A stretch of 64,000 nt of DNA from CALINB01 sp938045325 (GTDB lineage Bacteria; Pseudomonadota; Alphaproteobacteria; Rhodospirillales; CALINB01), in the NCBI GenBank assembly GCA_038114465.1, contig JAYNQW010000010.1, positions 62,001-126,000 of the forward strand, in the 5' to 3' direction. Position 1 is the first letter of the stretch, and each line of letters begins with the position of its first letter. The translations under genes were made by a program, and so were the position numbers. The notes beneath the pieces were generated by a model. That model saw nothing but the letters and a program-made list of their open reading frames with translations. It was not told the DNA's origin and ran no database searches. Positions 42,960 to 52,123 of the stretch are shown one piece after another.

Positions 42960-44018
42960 TTGGCAGTCTATAACTTTGACCGCATCAATATTTTTCTCGT
43001 AGAGGATAATTCATACATTCGGAAAGTCCTTGAAAGCTTGTTGCATCAATTAAAATTCGCCAATGTAAAATCAGCTCCGAATGGAGCCAAGGCAATCGAA
43101 TATTTTCAGGATTTACATAAAAACAAAGCCTTTGGTGACATTGACATAATTTTATCAGATTTAGTAATGACCCCTTTGAACGGATTATTGCTTCTTCGGT
43201 GGATTAGAACAGCAAAGGAATCGCCAAATCGGTTTATGCCTTTTGTCCTTTTGTCCGGCGCTGCGGATCACGAGTATGTAAAAGCTGCTCGTGATTTGGG
43301 TGTAACCGAATTTATGGCTAAACCCTTTTCAGTGGCATCTGTATCGCGATATTTTTTGCAAATTGTGGACCGCCCCAGACAATTTGTTGCGACTCAAGAG
43401 TACTTTGGTCCGGATAGGCGCCGAAAAAGTTCTCCGCCCGCGAGTGGTGAGAGGCGAGTGACCGAGGATAAAGATGTATCAATCGTTTATTCTACGGATA
43501 AAGTAGTAAAACCAAAAAAACCAAGTGAAGTTTGGTATTTTAGATTAAACAACCGTTTAAAAGAAAAAGTCGGTGGTGGCGCCGGTTCGGAGCCTGGTGA
43601 ACTTCCTACGGATATTTTGTTAGAAGCTGAAGAACAATTAGAAAGATCGGTTGCAGATTTTGCAGATTGGGCTCGTGATTATTTAAAGCAACTCTCTCAG
43701 TTATGTGAAAAAGCGCTTTCTCATGTTGATGGTCGCGTTAAGGTTTTTGAGGATATCAATTTGCTGGCCCACGAGCTTCGCGGGCAAGGGGGTACATTTG
43801 GTTATCCGCTGATTAGCCAATTTGGGAAAAGTCTCTATAGAAGTACGCGCGAAGGCTGCGGAAAAGAAGACAGCGATGTTGAAATTGTTAAGGCGCATAT
43901 TGATTCAATGAGAGCTGTTTTGCGAGATAAAGTTGTCGGGGACGGCGGTGAAATTGGCCAAGCTTTGTTGGCGGGCCTGGAAGCAGCAATTAAACGGCAT
44001 TCTAAAACTGAAGAATAA
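42960..44018 (+). CDS. Response regulator with C-terminal HPt-like domain
   Basis: 352 residues. A receiver domain at about 8-130 has acidic pair E15-D16, phospho-acceptor D67 (IILSDLVMTPLNG) and lysine in EFMAKPFS. A linker carries YFGPDRRRK and SGERR motifs. The C-terminal helical domain holds H271 in LLAHELRGQGGTFGYPL, matching the histidine phosphotransfer motif. REC-HPt proteins pass phosphate between two-component systems. TTG start at 42960 with AGGAG about 11 bases upstream. No kinase gene is adjacent. Confidence 0.85.
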   Translation: MAVYNFDRINIFLVEDNSYIRKVLESLLHQLKFANVKSAPNGAKAIEYFQDLHKNKAFGDIDIILSDLVMTPLNGLLLLRWIRTAKESPNRFMPFVLLSGAADHEYVKAARDLGVTEFMAKPFSVASVSRYFLQIVDRPRQFVATQEYFGPDRRRKSSPPASGERRVTEDKDVSIVYSTDKVVKPKKPSEVWYFRLNNRLKEKVGGGAGSEPGELPTDILLEAEEQLERSVADFADWARDYLKQLSQLCEKALSHVDGRVKVFEDINLLAHELRGQGGTFGYPLISQFGKSLYRSTREGCGKEDSDVEIVKAHIDSMRAVLRDKVVGDGGEIGQALLAGLEAAIKRHSKTEE

Positions 44019-44043
44019 CAACTTTCCCGGTTAGGTTTAACAA

Positions 44044-45795
44044 TTGCAAGCAGGTGCGTTTTCCACTTCACTTCAAAAGGCAATATCTCTTCATCAAGAT
44101 GGGATGTTTGATGAAGCAAAAAAAATTTATGAAGCTTTGTTGGTTCAGAATTCGGATCATCCAGATGTTTTGAATCTATATGGCTTGCTTTGTTTTGAAG
44201 AAGGGCATACGGAGCGTGCTATTAGCCTTATCAGTAAAGCTGTTACTCAAAACCCATTGAATGCTCAGTTTCTCAACAATTTAGGTTCAGTATTTGCTTC
44301 GGAAGCAAAATTCGGCCTTGCAATTGAGCAATTTCATAAAGCAATCGAAATTGAACCGACGCAAGTCATTGCTTATGAAAATTTAGGAAATGCGTTGATG
44401 GAATTTGGTAAGGCGAAAGAAGCCATTGAGCCTTACCAAAAATGTATTGCTTTATTACCGGTTGATCCGGACGGGTATATAAAATTATCAGCAGCGTTCA
44501 ATGTCAGCGGCAAGCCGGATAAGGCGATTGAGTGTTTGCAAGAGTTTTTAGACCGTGGCAATGAGAATGCTGTCGTTTTAAATAACTTAGGTGTTTTGCT
44601 TCAAGAAAGCGGCGATCTTGTAAGAGCGATTTCTGTATTTAAAAAATCAATTGACGTTGATCCACAGTATGCTGCCGCCTACGCAAATTTAGCGACGGCT
44701 TGTTGGGAGAATAAGTCACTTGATGAAGCTGAGGTGTACGCTCAGAAGTCATTAAAGTTAAAGCCTGGTTTGCAAACAGCTAGTACGGCATTAGGCCTTG
44801 TGAAATTAGCGAAGGGAAATATTTCTGAAGCATCTCAGTATATTCTTCAGCCGAGCTTGTATTTTCGTGATCCGGAAACAGACCATGACCCGTATTTAGG
44901 GGCCTTTAATCAGATTAATGCGTTTAAGAGAGAGCATGATATAAGCCAGCTTGAATATTTAATAAATAATAACGTTATTGCAGAATCTTACAGCACGTTA
45001 ATTGATGAATATTACGCATTGGGAACACAATTGAAAGATGACGGTAGAATTATTAATTTGAGTGATTTGGATAAATTGCCAAGCGATCGTTTTTTTAGTT
45101 CATATAATCGCTTGCTTAATTTTTACAATGCGCCGGTCATCGATCAGGGAGTAATCAATCCAGAGTTGGATGCGGCATCTATTGAAAAAGCGTATTTCGA
45201 TAATCAGCCGGAATTTGCTTTTGTCGACGACTTTCTGACGGATCAAGCCATTTCAGAATTGCGCCAGTTCTGTCTGGAGTCGACAATTTGGTACGATATG
45301 TCAGCAATAGGGGATCTCGGCGCAAATCTTGAAGATGGTTTTTGTTGTCCATTGCTGTTGCAAATTGCTGATGAAATCAGGAAAACATTTCCAAGTATCT
45401 ATGGGGAACATTATTTCTCAACGTGTTGGTCATACAGATACTATGCAAAAAAATCCGGTGATGGGCTTCATGGTGATAGCGGGCGGGTCAGTGTGAATAT
45501 TTGGCTCACGCCTGATGAGGCAAATTATGACCCTGATGGTGGTGGGCTATTGTTTTGGAATAAAAAAGTTCCAATGTTGAAAGTTAAAGATAACCCAAAA
45601 GAAATGACTGATAAAATCATGCGGGACATCATTGCGGAGCCGGATGCCGAATATTTTTCAGTGCCCTATAAATGCAATCGTGCAACATTGTTTAATTCTA
45701 ATATTATCCATAAAACGGATGATATTAATTTCCGGACTGGTTATGAGAACCGCCGTCTCAACATAACTTTTGTTTTTGGAAAGCCTGAATATTAA
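44044..45795 (+). CDS. TPR protein with 2OG-Fe(II) oxygenase domain
   Basis: 583 residues. Residues 1-260 are seven or so TPRs, opening AISLHQDGMFDEAKKIYEAL, very like the start of the TPR-methyltransferase. The C-terminal domain has the double-stranded beta-helix iron triad H476-x-D478 (GLHGDSGRVSVNIWLTPDEA) and H556 (NIIHKTDD) with the 2OG arginine in ENRRLNITFVFG. Prolyl- or asparaginyl-type protein hydroxylation is a guess. TTG start at 44044, 25 bases after the response regulator stop. Confidence 0.85.
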   Translation: MQAGAFSTSLQKAISLHQDGMFDEAKKIYEALLVQNSDHPDVLNLYGLLCFEEGHTERAISLISKAVTQNPLNAQFLNNLGSVFASEAKFGLAIEQFHKAIEIEPTQVIAYENLGNALMEFGKAKEAIEPYQKCIALLPVDPDGYIKLSAAFNVSGKPDKAIECLQEFLDRGNENAVVLNNLGVLLQESGDLVRAISVFKKSIDVDPQYAAAYANLATACWENKSLDEAEVYAQKSLKLKPGLQTASTALGLVKLAKGNISEASQYILQPSLYFRDPETDHDPYLGAFNQINAFKREHDISQLEYLINNNVIAESYSTLIDEYYALGTQLKDDGRIINLSDLDKLPSDRFFSSYNRLLNFYNAPVIDQGVINPELDAASIEKAYFDNQPEFAFVDDFLTDQAISELRQFCLESTIWYDMSAIGDLGANLEDGFCCPLLLQIADEIRKTFPSIYGEHYFSTCWSYRYYAKKSGDGLHGDSGRVSVNIWLTPDEANYDPDGGGLLFWNKKVPMLKVKDNPKEMTDKIMRDIIAEPDAEYFSVPYKCNRATLFNSNIIHKTDDINFRTGYENRRLNITFVFGKPEY

Positions 45796-45833
45796 TATTA
45801 GCTGACTAAGCTAATTAAGAGAGGAATACTTAG

Positions 45834-46658
45834 ATGCCGGAAGAATCATTGCGGGACCGGATCGGGGTCGATTTAGGTAATAAGAAACCAGTCGAAGAAG
45901 GCGTCAAATGGGCAGTTGAAAATGGTGTTAAATATATTGATATCAAAATTAACGATGAACCAAATGACATACGAAGCTTCGACGAAGCGCGATGCAAATC
46001 AATACGTGAAGCTTGTGAAAAGCACCAAATCCATTTGGGTATTCATACTGAGTCAGCCGTTAACATTGCTGAAACAACGCCTATCTTAGCGGAAGCCGCA
46101 GACGAATACTTAAAATCATTTATCGATATTGAGAAACGTTTGAATGCGGAATGGATGGTTGTTCATGCTGGGTATCATTTCGGTGATTTTATAAGCCGCC
46201 GTAATGCGAGTTTGGAAAGATTGCAACGGGCTGTTGATTATGCAGAAAAGCAGAATGTTCAGCTTTTGCTCGAAAGCATGAATAAAGAGCCGGAAGACGC
46301 CGAAGTTCACTATCTTGGATATAATGTTGAGGAGTGCCGGTGGTACTTTGACAAGCTTCAATCCCCCCATATTGCCTGGTCGTTTACGATTAACCATGCC
46401 CATCTTGTGCCAGAAGGAATCGATGGCTTTTTAGATTCACTCGATTTCTCCCGGTGTAAAGAAGTTCGGGTGGCCGATTGTTTTCGTAATGGTATTGAGG
46501 TGCACTTAAAACCGGGCGAGGGTGATTTGCCGTTCGGTGATGTGTTAAAACGCATTGAAGGATTAGGCTATACCGGGCATTACACAAACGCTTTTGGAAC
46601 TTGGGAAGATCGTTTGGCCGGCCGGGACTATATGGTGGATGCCTATGAGAATGCGTAG
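45834..46658 (+). CDS. Xylose isomerase-like TIM-barrel protein
   Basis: 274 residues of the sugar phosphate isomerase/epimerase superfamily (AP endonuclease 2 fold). Metal-site strands are recognisable: HLGIHTESA, WMVVHAGYH, QLLLESMNKEP and ITFNHAH-like SFTINHAHLVP, then VRVADCFRNGIEVHLKPGEGDLPFG. Reaction unknown; relatives isomerise or dehydrate sugars and polyols. It has its own GAGAGGAATACTTAG ribosome site and precedes the aminotransferase gene by 37 bases. Confidence 0.82.
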   Translation: MPEESLRDRIGVDLGNKKPVEEGVKWAVENGVKYIDIKINDEPNDIRSFDEARCKSIREACEKHQIHLGIHTESAVNIAETTPILAEAADEYLKSFIDIEKRLNAEWMVVHAGYHFGDFISRRNASLERLQRAVDYAEKQNVQLLLESMNKEPEDAEVHYLGYNVEECRWYFDKLQSPHIAWSFTINHAHLVPEGIDGFLDSLDFSRCKEVRVADCFRNGIEVHLKPGEGDLPFGDVLKRIEGLGYTGHYTNAFGTWEDRLAGRDYMVDAYENA

Positions 46659-46695
46659 GCTTAGAAATTTATCAATTGAATTTGAGTAGACGACT

Positions 46696-47862
46696 GTGAA
46701 TCCAAAAGTAAGCACCAATCAAAGGCAGGGAATCAGTAACGAACCTGATTGGGAAGCCTTGCGCCAGGATTTCCCAACCCTTCAAAAACATACTTATATG
46801 GCGTTGGCTAATAAAGCGCCGCTGCCCCGCCAGGTTGAAACGGCAATGCACGAATGGATGGCCGATATTTATGATAATGCTGGCGAAGTGTCGTTTTCTA
46901 TGGAGCCAATTGAAGAAACACGAAATACAGTAGCGCGTGTTTTTGGTGCGCCAAGCGAGTCTATAGCGCTCATAAAAAATACATCCGAAGGCATTAATAT
47001 TGTTGCGAAAGGCCTTGAGCTCAAAGAAGGGGACAATGTTATCATCAGTGAATTTGAACATGAGAATAACACGTTCCCATGGCGATATCTCGAAGGGAAG
47101 GGTGTAGATGTTCGTATGGCAGAGCCAACGGAAGATGGCTGTCTTACTCTAGATTGTTATCGGCCTCTCATTGATCGACATACCAAAGCCGTATCCGCTT
47201 CATGGGTGTCGTACGGCAACGGCTATCGTCAAGATGTGCCATCCCTTGCTGCGTTATGTCATGACTCTGGTGCTAAACTTGTTATCGACGCTATTCAAGC
47301 CGTTGGTATACTTTCGGACCCTATTTCATCTTTGGGTGCGGATATTGTTATTGCCGGCGGTCATAAAGCTCAATTCAGTTTAACCGGTGCTGGTTTCATG
47401 TATGTCAATCCGGACATCATTTCTGAGATCACGCCGCCTTATGCAGCAAAATACAGCTTTACATCGAACGACCGGTTTCAAGAATCTCCCAAATTAGCGG
47501 GGGATAGCCATCGATTTGAGTACGGTAATCCGAATTATCTCGGTATTTGGGTGCAGCGCCGTTCTGCTGAATATGTTGAATCGATCGGTTTGGAAAACAT
47601 CGAGGCCCGTGTTCGTGAAATAACAACCTATTTGATGGATGAAGCCGAAGCGTGCGGCCTTAAAGTTTTGACCCCAAAGCCCTGGCAGCAAAGAGCCGGT
47701 ATTGTTAGCCTCGATTGTTCAATGGATCACGAACAATTGGTTCAAGACCTGCAAAAGAAAAATATTTTTGTCAGTTACAAGGACGGATATTTACGCGCAT
47801 CCTTACATTTTTATAACAATAAAAATGATGTCGATACGCTGATCAAGGCAATCAAGAATTAA
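46696..47862 (+). CDS. Class V aminotransferase/cysteine desulfurase-like PLP enzyme
   Basis: 388 residues, GTG start. Fold-type I features: SIALIKNTSEGINIVAKGL (PLP phosphate loop), VIDAIQAVG (Asp to the pyridine nitrogen) and the Schiff-base lysine in VIAGGHKAQFSLTGAGFMYV. There is no catalytic cysteine loop typical of IscS, so it is more like isopenicillin-N epimerase, kynureninase or 2-aminoethylphosphonate-type members. Substrate unknown. It meets the lyase gene tail to tail, 2 bases apart. Confidence 0.85.
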   Translation: MNPKVSTNQRQGISNEPDWEALRQDFPTLQKHTYMALANKAPLPRQVETAMHEWMADIYDNAGEVSFSMEPIEETRNTVARVFGAPSESIALIKNTSEGINIVAKGLELKEGDNVIISEFEHENNTFPWRYLEGKGVDVRMAEPTEDGCLTLDCYRPLIDRHTKAVSASWVSYGNGYRQDVPSLAALCHDSGAKLVIDAIQAVGILSDPISSLGADIVIAGGHKAQFSLTGAGFMYVNPDIISEITPPYAAKYSFTSNDRFQESPKLAGDSHRFEYGNPNYLGIWVQRRSAEYVESIGLENIEARVREITTYLMDEAEACGLKVLTPKPWQQRAGIVSLDCSMDHEQLVQDLQKKNIFVSYKDGYLRASLHFYNNKNDVDTLIKAIKN

Positions 47863-47864
47863 GT

Positions 47865-49208
47865 TTAATTGGCCCTTTTCAAAGCTTGGTCAATAATTTC
47901 TCCCGCCATACCGATATAATTTGCCGGATCGAAAAGCTGATCCAATTGTTTATTAGAAAGATGTTCCGTGACTTCGGGCATAGAAAGCAAAATTTCACGC
48001 AAATGTTTATCGTCTTTTAAAGATCGGGCGCAGGCTTCACTTACGATTTTTTTCGCTCCTAAGCGGCTTAGGTAAGGGGCCAACGCCATCATTACGGCTT
48101 CAGATAGGATCAGCCCCTTTGTTTCTTCCAAATTCTGGCACATGCGGTTTTTGCGAACATCAATCCCGTTAAGCATATCAATCGAAAGTTTTAAGGCCCC
48201 GCCGGTTAAAATAAAAATTTGAGGGAGAGCGGCCCATTCGGCAATCCATGGAGGGCCGGACCTCTCATGTTCACGGGACATGGCCTCAAGCATCAAGCCG
48301 GCGTTGTGGTTGGATAATTTAGAAATGCCCGGAATAAATTCGGCAAAGCGTGGGTTTCTTTTTTGCGGCATCGTGCTGCTTGAGCCCCGGCCGGGAACAT
48401 AACCTTCGAACACTTCAGCTACTTCCGTTCGCATTAAAATGCCAATTTCATTGGCAATTTTTCCGAGTGTCGCCGTCATCATGGTGAGCAACAAGCAAAC
48501 TTCAACGAATCGATCCCGTGACGAATGCCAAGTGACCAAGGGTTGATCGAGGTTTAATTCTTTCATCAGCTCGGCCTGTACAAGTAGCCCTTTGTCCTCC
48601 AAAGAAGCAAGTGTGCCGACGGCACCACCGAATTGGCCGACTAGAACTCTCGGTTTGCATTGAGAAATACGCTCCTGATGGCGCAGTAATTCTTCCAGCC
48701 AGACAACGGTTTTTAATCCAAAAGTTGTCGGCAAGGCCTGTTGGCCTGCCGTACGGCCTGCCATTAATGTATCTCGATGCTCATGCGATAATTTTTTGAG
48801 AATTCTAATCAGTTCATTGACGTCTCGATCAATAACTGAAAATGCATCGCGTATTTGAAGAACGACAACAGTGTCCATAATATCTTGTGTCGTTGCGCCC
48901 CAATGAACATAAGCACCGTGTTCCCCACAAGCTGCGGTGAGCTGTTTCACCGTCGGCGCAATAACACGCCCAACAATTTCCATATCGCTTTTAAGCACAT
49001 CCCGGTCGATTGCTTCCGGTGTTGCCTTTTGTGCGATGACCTCTGCTGCTTCTTTCGGGATGACGCCAATGGTTCCTTGTGCCTTCGCTAAGGCACGTTC
49101 GACCACGACACAGCGATCAACATAAGAATCGTCGGAAAAGATATTCCGCATTTCTTCCGTACCGAATAAATCTTTATAAATGTTTGAATCAATGAGAGTA
49201 GATGGCAT
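47865..49208 (-). CDS. Adenylosuccinate lyase/PcaB-superfamily lyase
   Basis: 447 residues from the ATG at 49208 (AAGG upstream; the earlier in-frame start at 49250 would overlap the neighbour). It has all three conserved regions of the fumarase/aspartase superfamily: THWGATTQD-type VHWGATTQDIMDTV, the MAGRTAGQQALPTTFG block and the signature GSSTMPQKRNP. It best resembles 3-carboxy-cis,cis-muconate cycloisomerase-like lyases rather than PurB. It probably beta-eliminates or cycloisomerises a dicarboxylate made by its neighbours. Confidence 0.85.
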   Translation of the reverse strand: MPSTLIDSNIYKDLFGTEEMRNIFSDDSYVDRCVVVERALAKAQGTIGVIPKEAAEVIAQKATPEAIDRDVLKSDMEIVGRVIAPTVKQLTAACGEHGAYVHWGATTQDIMDTVVVLQIRDAFSVIDRDVNELIRILKKLSHEHRDTLMAGRTAGQQALPTTFGLKTVVWLEELLRHQERISQCKPRVLVGQFGGAVGTLASLEDKGLLVQAELMKELNLDQPLVTWHSSRDRFVEVCLLLTMMTATLGKIANEIGILMRTEVAEVFEGYVPGRGSSSTMPQKRNPRFAEFIPGISKLSNHNAGLMLEAMSREHERSGPPWIAEWAALPQIFILTGGALKLSIDMLNGIDVRKNRMCQNLEETKGLILSEAVMMALAPYLSRLGAKKIVSEACARSLKDDKHLREILLSMPEVTEHLSNKQLDQLFDPANYIGMAGEIIDQALKRAN

Positions 49209-49218
49209 GGTTAAAGCC

Positions 49219-50010
49219 TTATAAGTTGAGTTGTCCCATCGCGGGATCAAGCCATTTTAAAGAACTAATTGTGTCTTGAGAGGGTTTGTATTCACATCCA
49301 ACCCATCCATTGTAGCTAAGCTTATCGAGTTCAGAGAGAACATAACGGTAATTTATTTCACCTGTACCGGGCTCATTTCGGTTTGGTGCATCGGCAAGCT
49401 GTATGTGGCCGATTAGATCTATGTGGTTTTTAACAAATTCAACGAGGTTACCTTGTGCGCATTGAGCATGATAGTAGTCAAACAAAAGATAGACATTATC
49501 ATCACCGGAGTCGCGAATGGCCTGAACAGCCATGTTGGGGGAGTTTAGATAAAAACCAGGTACGGAATAATGGCTAATGGGCTCAATAATAACCTTTATG
49601 CCGTGTTTTGCGCAGGCGCGTCCCGTGTAACGTAAATTCTCGATATATGTTTCATAATATTGGCCGGGATCCGCATTCTCCGCTGTTAAGCCGGCCATAG
49701 CATGTAGGATTTTTATGTTAAGGGCTTGCGCCAATTCGATTGCCCGCTCGACACCCTCTCGGAATTCAGTGACGCGTTCCGGGCGACAGGCTAGTCCGCG
49801 ATCGCCGTTTTCCGGGTTACCGGTCGGCGTTGCGGTTTGTACGAACATTAATTCATTTTCGCCCAGCCAATTTTGAAGTTGCTCTACCGGATAACCGAAG
49901 AGGTTTGGGTTTTCGATAGCTTCGAAGCCGACTTTTGCTGCAGCTGAAAACCGTTCTTCAAATGGTAGTTCAGTAAATAGCCAGCCAATATGCGCATCAA
50001 AGCGAAGCAT
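49219..50010 (-). CDS. Hydroxypyruvate isomerase-family TIM-barrel protein
   Basis: 263 residues opening MLRFDAHIGWLFTELPFEERFSAA, the Hyi/OtnI pattern, with EPISHYSVPGFYLNS, LLFDYYHAQ and GHIQLADAPNRNEPGTGEINY (metal ligands Glu, Asp, His, Glu). Members interconvert hydroxypyruvate and tartronate semialdehyde or 2-oxo-tetronates. It lies 10 bases upstream of the lyase gene on the same strand. Confidence 0.88.
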   Translation of the reverse strand: MLRFDAHIGWLFTELPFEERFSAAAKVGFEAIENPNLFGYPVEQLQNWLGENELMFVQTATPTGNPENGDRGLACRPERVTEFREGVERAIELAQALNIKILHAMAGLTAENADPGQYYETYIENLRYTGRACAKHGIKVIIEPISHYSVPGFYLNSPNMAVQAIRDSGDDNVYLLFDYYHAQCAQGNLVEFVKNHIDLIGHIQLADAPNRNEPGTGEINYRYVLSELDKLSYNGWVGCEYKPSQDTISSLKWLDPAMGQLNL

Positions 50011-50021
50011 GAAGTTTCCTT

Positions 50022-50681
50022 TTACCTGAAGATAAGTTTCTTGAGTTTGGAAATAGCACTGTTCGGACTTGTTAATACTTTAGCATTTGTCAATGATTCG
50101 ACGTCTTTCAATGCCTGTGACATCGAAAATTGCGCCAGCATTAATGTATCATAAGCCGGTAACTTTGCTGCGGCCTGAGCAAGCAAGTCATTGTGTTGTT
50201 CAGGGTTGCCGGCAATCAGTGCTTCTAATGCTCCGGGCACGAAATGTGTTTCAAGTGACATGTTTTTATTCATTGAAACTGCCATTTGCTTAAATTCTTG
50301 TGTCATGGACGGAATAGCGGCTTCAAACGTTACCAACATACCCGTTCCCCCTCCCAACTCAATCGCTTCTTCAAACATCGCCTCATTGGGTTTCAGGACT
50401 GGAATCGAAATATTATTACGTGCGTTTTCGATCGATTCCGCAAACGCCGAACAGGTATATAAAATCCCATCGACATTTGCCTGGACGGCAAATAAAGCAA
50501 GTTGGCTAATTCGGTTCTGAATTTTATCCGTTTGCGTGCCGGTTTTGGCAATTTCCCGGGTGAGATCTTCAGCCAGTAGACTAGTAATATTCGCTTGGGG
50601 CCAATCTTGCGCAAATGCAAGTTCCACTGGTGAGATAGCGGCGTATGTCGCGTGAATTAATGCAATATTAGGGTTTATCAT
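50022..50681 (-). CDS. Asp/Glu racemase-superfamily protein with one catalytic cysteine
   Basis: 219 residues. The first catalytic cysteine is present (C77 in VDGILYTCSAFAESIE). The second, normally in a CTHY- or CF-like motif after LML, is absent (LMLAQFSMSQALKDVE), and C77 is the only cysteine in the protein. Two-cysteine racemisation is therefore unlikely; single-cysteine relatives include arylmalonate decarboxylase. It is the first gene of the three-gene minus-strand group, 11 bases before the Hyi-like gene. Confidence 0.82.
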   Translation of the reverse strand: MINPNIALIHATYAAISPVELAFAQDWPQANITSLLAEDLTREIAKTGTQTDKIQNRISQLALFAVQANVDGILYTCSAFAESIENARNNISIPVLKPNEAMFEEAIELGGGTGMLVTFEAAIPSMTQEFKQMAVSMNKNMSLETHFVPGALEALIAGNPEQHNDLLAQAAAKLPAYDTLMLAQFSMSQALKDVESLTNAKVLTSPNSAISKLKKLIFR

Positions 50682-50792
50682 AAGTTAGAATTATCAATTT
50701 AATTCGTGAAGTCCTAGCGTAACGGTTTTATTCCGTCTAGCCTATGGCATGAAATTTTTAAACGCCAACCAAAACAATACGTGGAGAGAATT

Positions 50793-51197
50793 ATGGCGAA
50801 AAAGCTAATTCGGTCTGAAAAAGAGTGGAAATCTCAATTGACCGAAGAACAATTTCAGGTGACACGATTGAAAGGAACCGAGCGGGCCTTTACCGGACAA
50901 TATTGGGACACCAAGACACCTGGTGAGTATGTTTGCATATGCTGCAGTCAAGAACTTTTCAAGTCGACGACAAAATTCGATTCCGGAACGGGCTGGCCTA
51001 GTTTTTTTAAACCCATTAATGATGAAAGCGTCAATACAGAAACAGATTACGCCCACGGTATGATGAGAACCGAAGTTCTCTGCAGTCAATGCGATGCGCA
51101 CCTTGGTCATGTATTCGACGATGGTCCGCAACCGACAGGATTGAGGTACTGTATCAATTCGGCTTCTTTGAAGCTAAAACCGAGGGAAGAAAAATAG
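50793..51197 (+). CDS. msrB: Peptide-methionine (R)-S-oxide reductase
   Basis: 134 residues from the ATG at 50793, preceded by GGAGAG; a GTG at 50781 is in frame but less likely. It reduces R-methionine sulfoxide in proteins. The catalytic cysteine is in RYCINSASLKL; zinc ligands are two CxxC pairs (CICCSQ and CSQCDAHLGHVFDDGP). The substrate pocket GTGWPSFFKPI is intact. It lies 12 bases before the thioesterase gene. Confidence 0.95.
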   Translation: MAKKLIRSEKEWKSQLTEEQFQVTRLKGTERAFTGQYWDTKTPGEYVCICCSQELFKSTTKFDSGTGWPSFFKPINDESVNTETDYAHGMMRTEVLCSQCDAHLGHVFDDGPQPTGLRYCINSASLKLKPREEK

Positions 51198-51209
51198 GTA
51201 TTTGCATTT

Positions 51210-51659
51210 ATGACTAATTCAATGGCAAATGATTCTGAAGCAATCCAAAAAATTAATTCATATCCTTATAAAACTATAGACACGATTCGCTTCCAGGATG
51301 TCGATCGGAACAATCATGTCAATAACATAGCTTTTGCTATTTATGGTGAAACAGGACGAACTAATTTTGTCGATCATTTGTTTGAAGAGTTTGGCGATAA
51401 AATCGATTTTGTTGTCGCCCGTTTAACCGTTGATTATTTAAAGCAGGCCTATTTTCCGGGAAGTGTTGAGGTTGGCACAGCTGTGCAGGTTATTGGCACT
51501 AAATCCTGTACGCTCATACAAGGTATTTTTTGTAATGGTGAATGTATTGGAACCAGTGAAACAGTATGGGTGTATTTTAACCGCCAAGAAAACCACTCCG
51601 AAGTGATTCCAGATGATGTTCGTGCTCTACTTGAAAAATATAAGCTCAAGACCCCATAA
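51210..51659 (+). CDS. Acyl-CoA thioesterase-like hotdog protein
   Basis: 149 residues with the 4-hydroxybenzoyl-CoA thioesterase pattern RFQDVDRNNHVNNIAFAIYGETGR (Asp in the active-site helix start) and VVARLTVDYLKQAYFPGSVEVGTAV. It probably hydrolyses acyl-CoA or acyl carriers in the cytoplasm. It follows msrB on the same strand. Its 3' end overlaps the convergent CoA-binding gene by 14 bases. Confidence 0.85.
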   Translation: MTNSMANDSEAIQKINSYPYKTIDTIRFQDVDRNNHVNNIAFAIYGETGRTNFVDHLFEEFGDKIDFVVARLTVDYLKQAYFPGSVEVGTAVQVIGTKSCTLIQGIFCNGECIGTSETVWVYFNRQENHSEVIPDDVRALLEKYKLKTP

Positions 51660-52071
51660 GGCGAGGGTATTCTATTGCCGGACAGCGATCCATTATCACT
51701 TGTAAGCCGGCTTTTTCAGCGCGCTCTGCAGCCTTGAAATCAATGACTTCTAATTGTGTCCAAACCGTTTTCGCGCCAATGCTGATCGCTTCTTCGATGA
51801 CGGCACCAGCCTCGTTTGATCGCCGAAATATATCGACCATATCGATTTTTTCAGGAATGTCGAAAAGAGAAGCAAAAACCGTGAGATCGTGAATGGTGTC
51901 GCCTGCGTATTGCGGGTTTATCGGAAATACACGGTATCCTTTATCAAGTAAGAACCGCATGACACGGAAGCTTGCCCGTGCCGGTTTCACACTGGCCCCA
52001 ACGAGGGCAATGGTATGGGTTGTTTCAAGGATTGTCCGTATAAAAGAATCTGGGTAATTGAGGTCATGCAT
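51646..52071 (-). CDS. CoA-binding domain protein (YccU-like)
   Basis: 141 residues, a single Rossmann CoA-binding domain: THTIALVGASVKPARASFRVMR, YRVFPINPQYAGDTI, IDMVDIFRRSNEAG and GAKTVWTQLEV. YccU/DUF-type CoA-binding proteins bind CoA or acyl-CoA and have an unclear role. It is the last clearly core-genome gene before the phage-like island. Confidence 0.9.
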   Translation of the reverse strand: MHDLNYPDSFIRTILETTHTIALVGASVKPARASFRVMRFLLDKGYRVFPINPQYAGDTIHDLTVFASLFDIPEKIDMVDIFRRSNEAGAVIEEAISIGAKTVWTQLEVIDFKAAERAEKAGLQVIMDRCPAIEYPRLMGS

Positions 52072-52123
52072 GATCGCAGTCTACATGACACTCTATTGAA
52101 TCAAAATAAAACTCTAAATTTGA

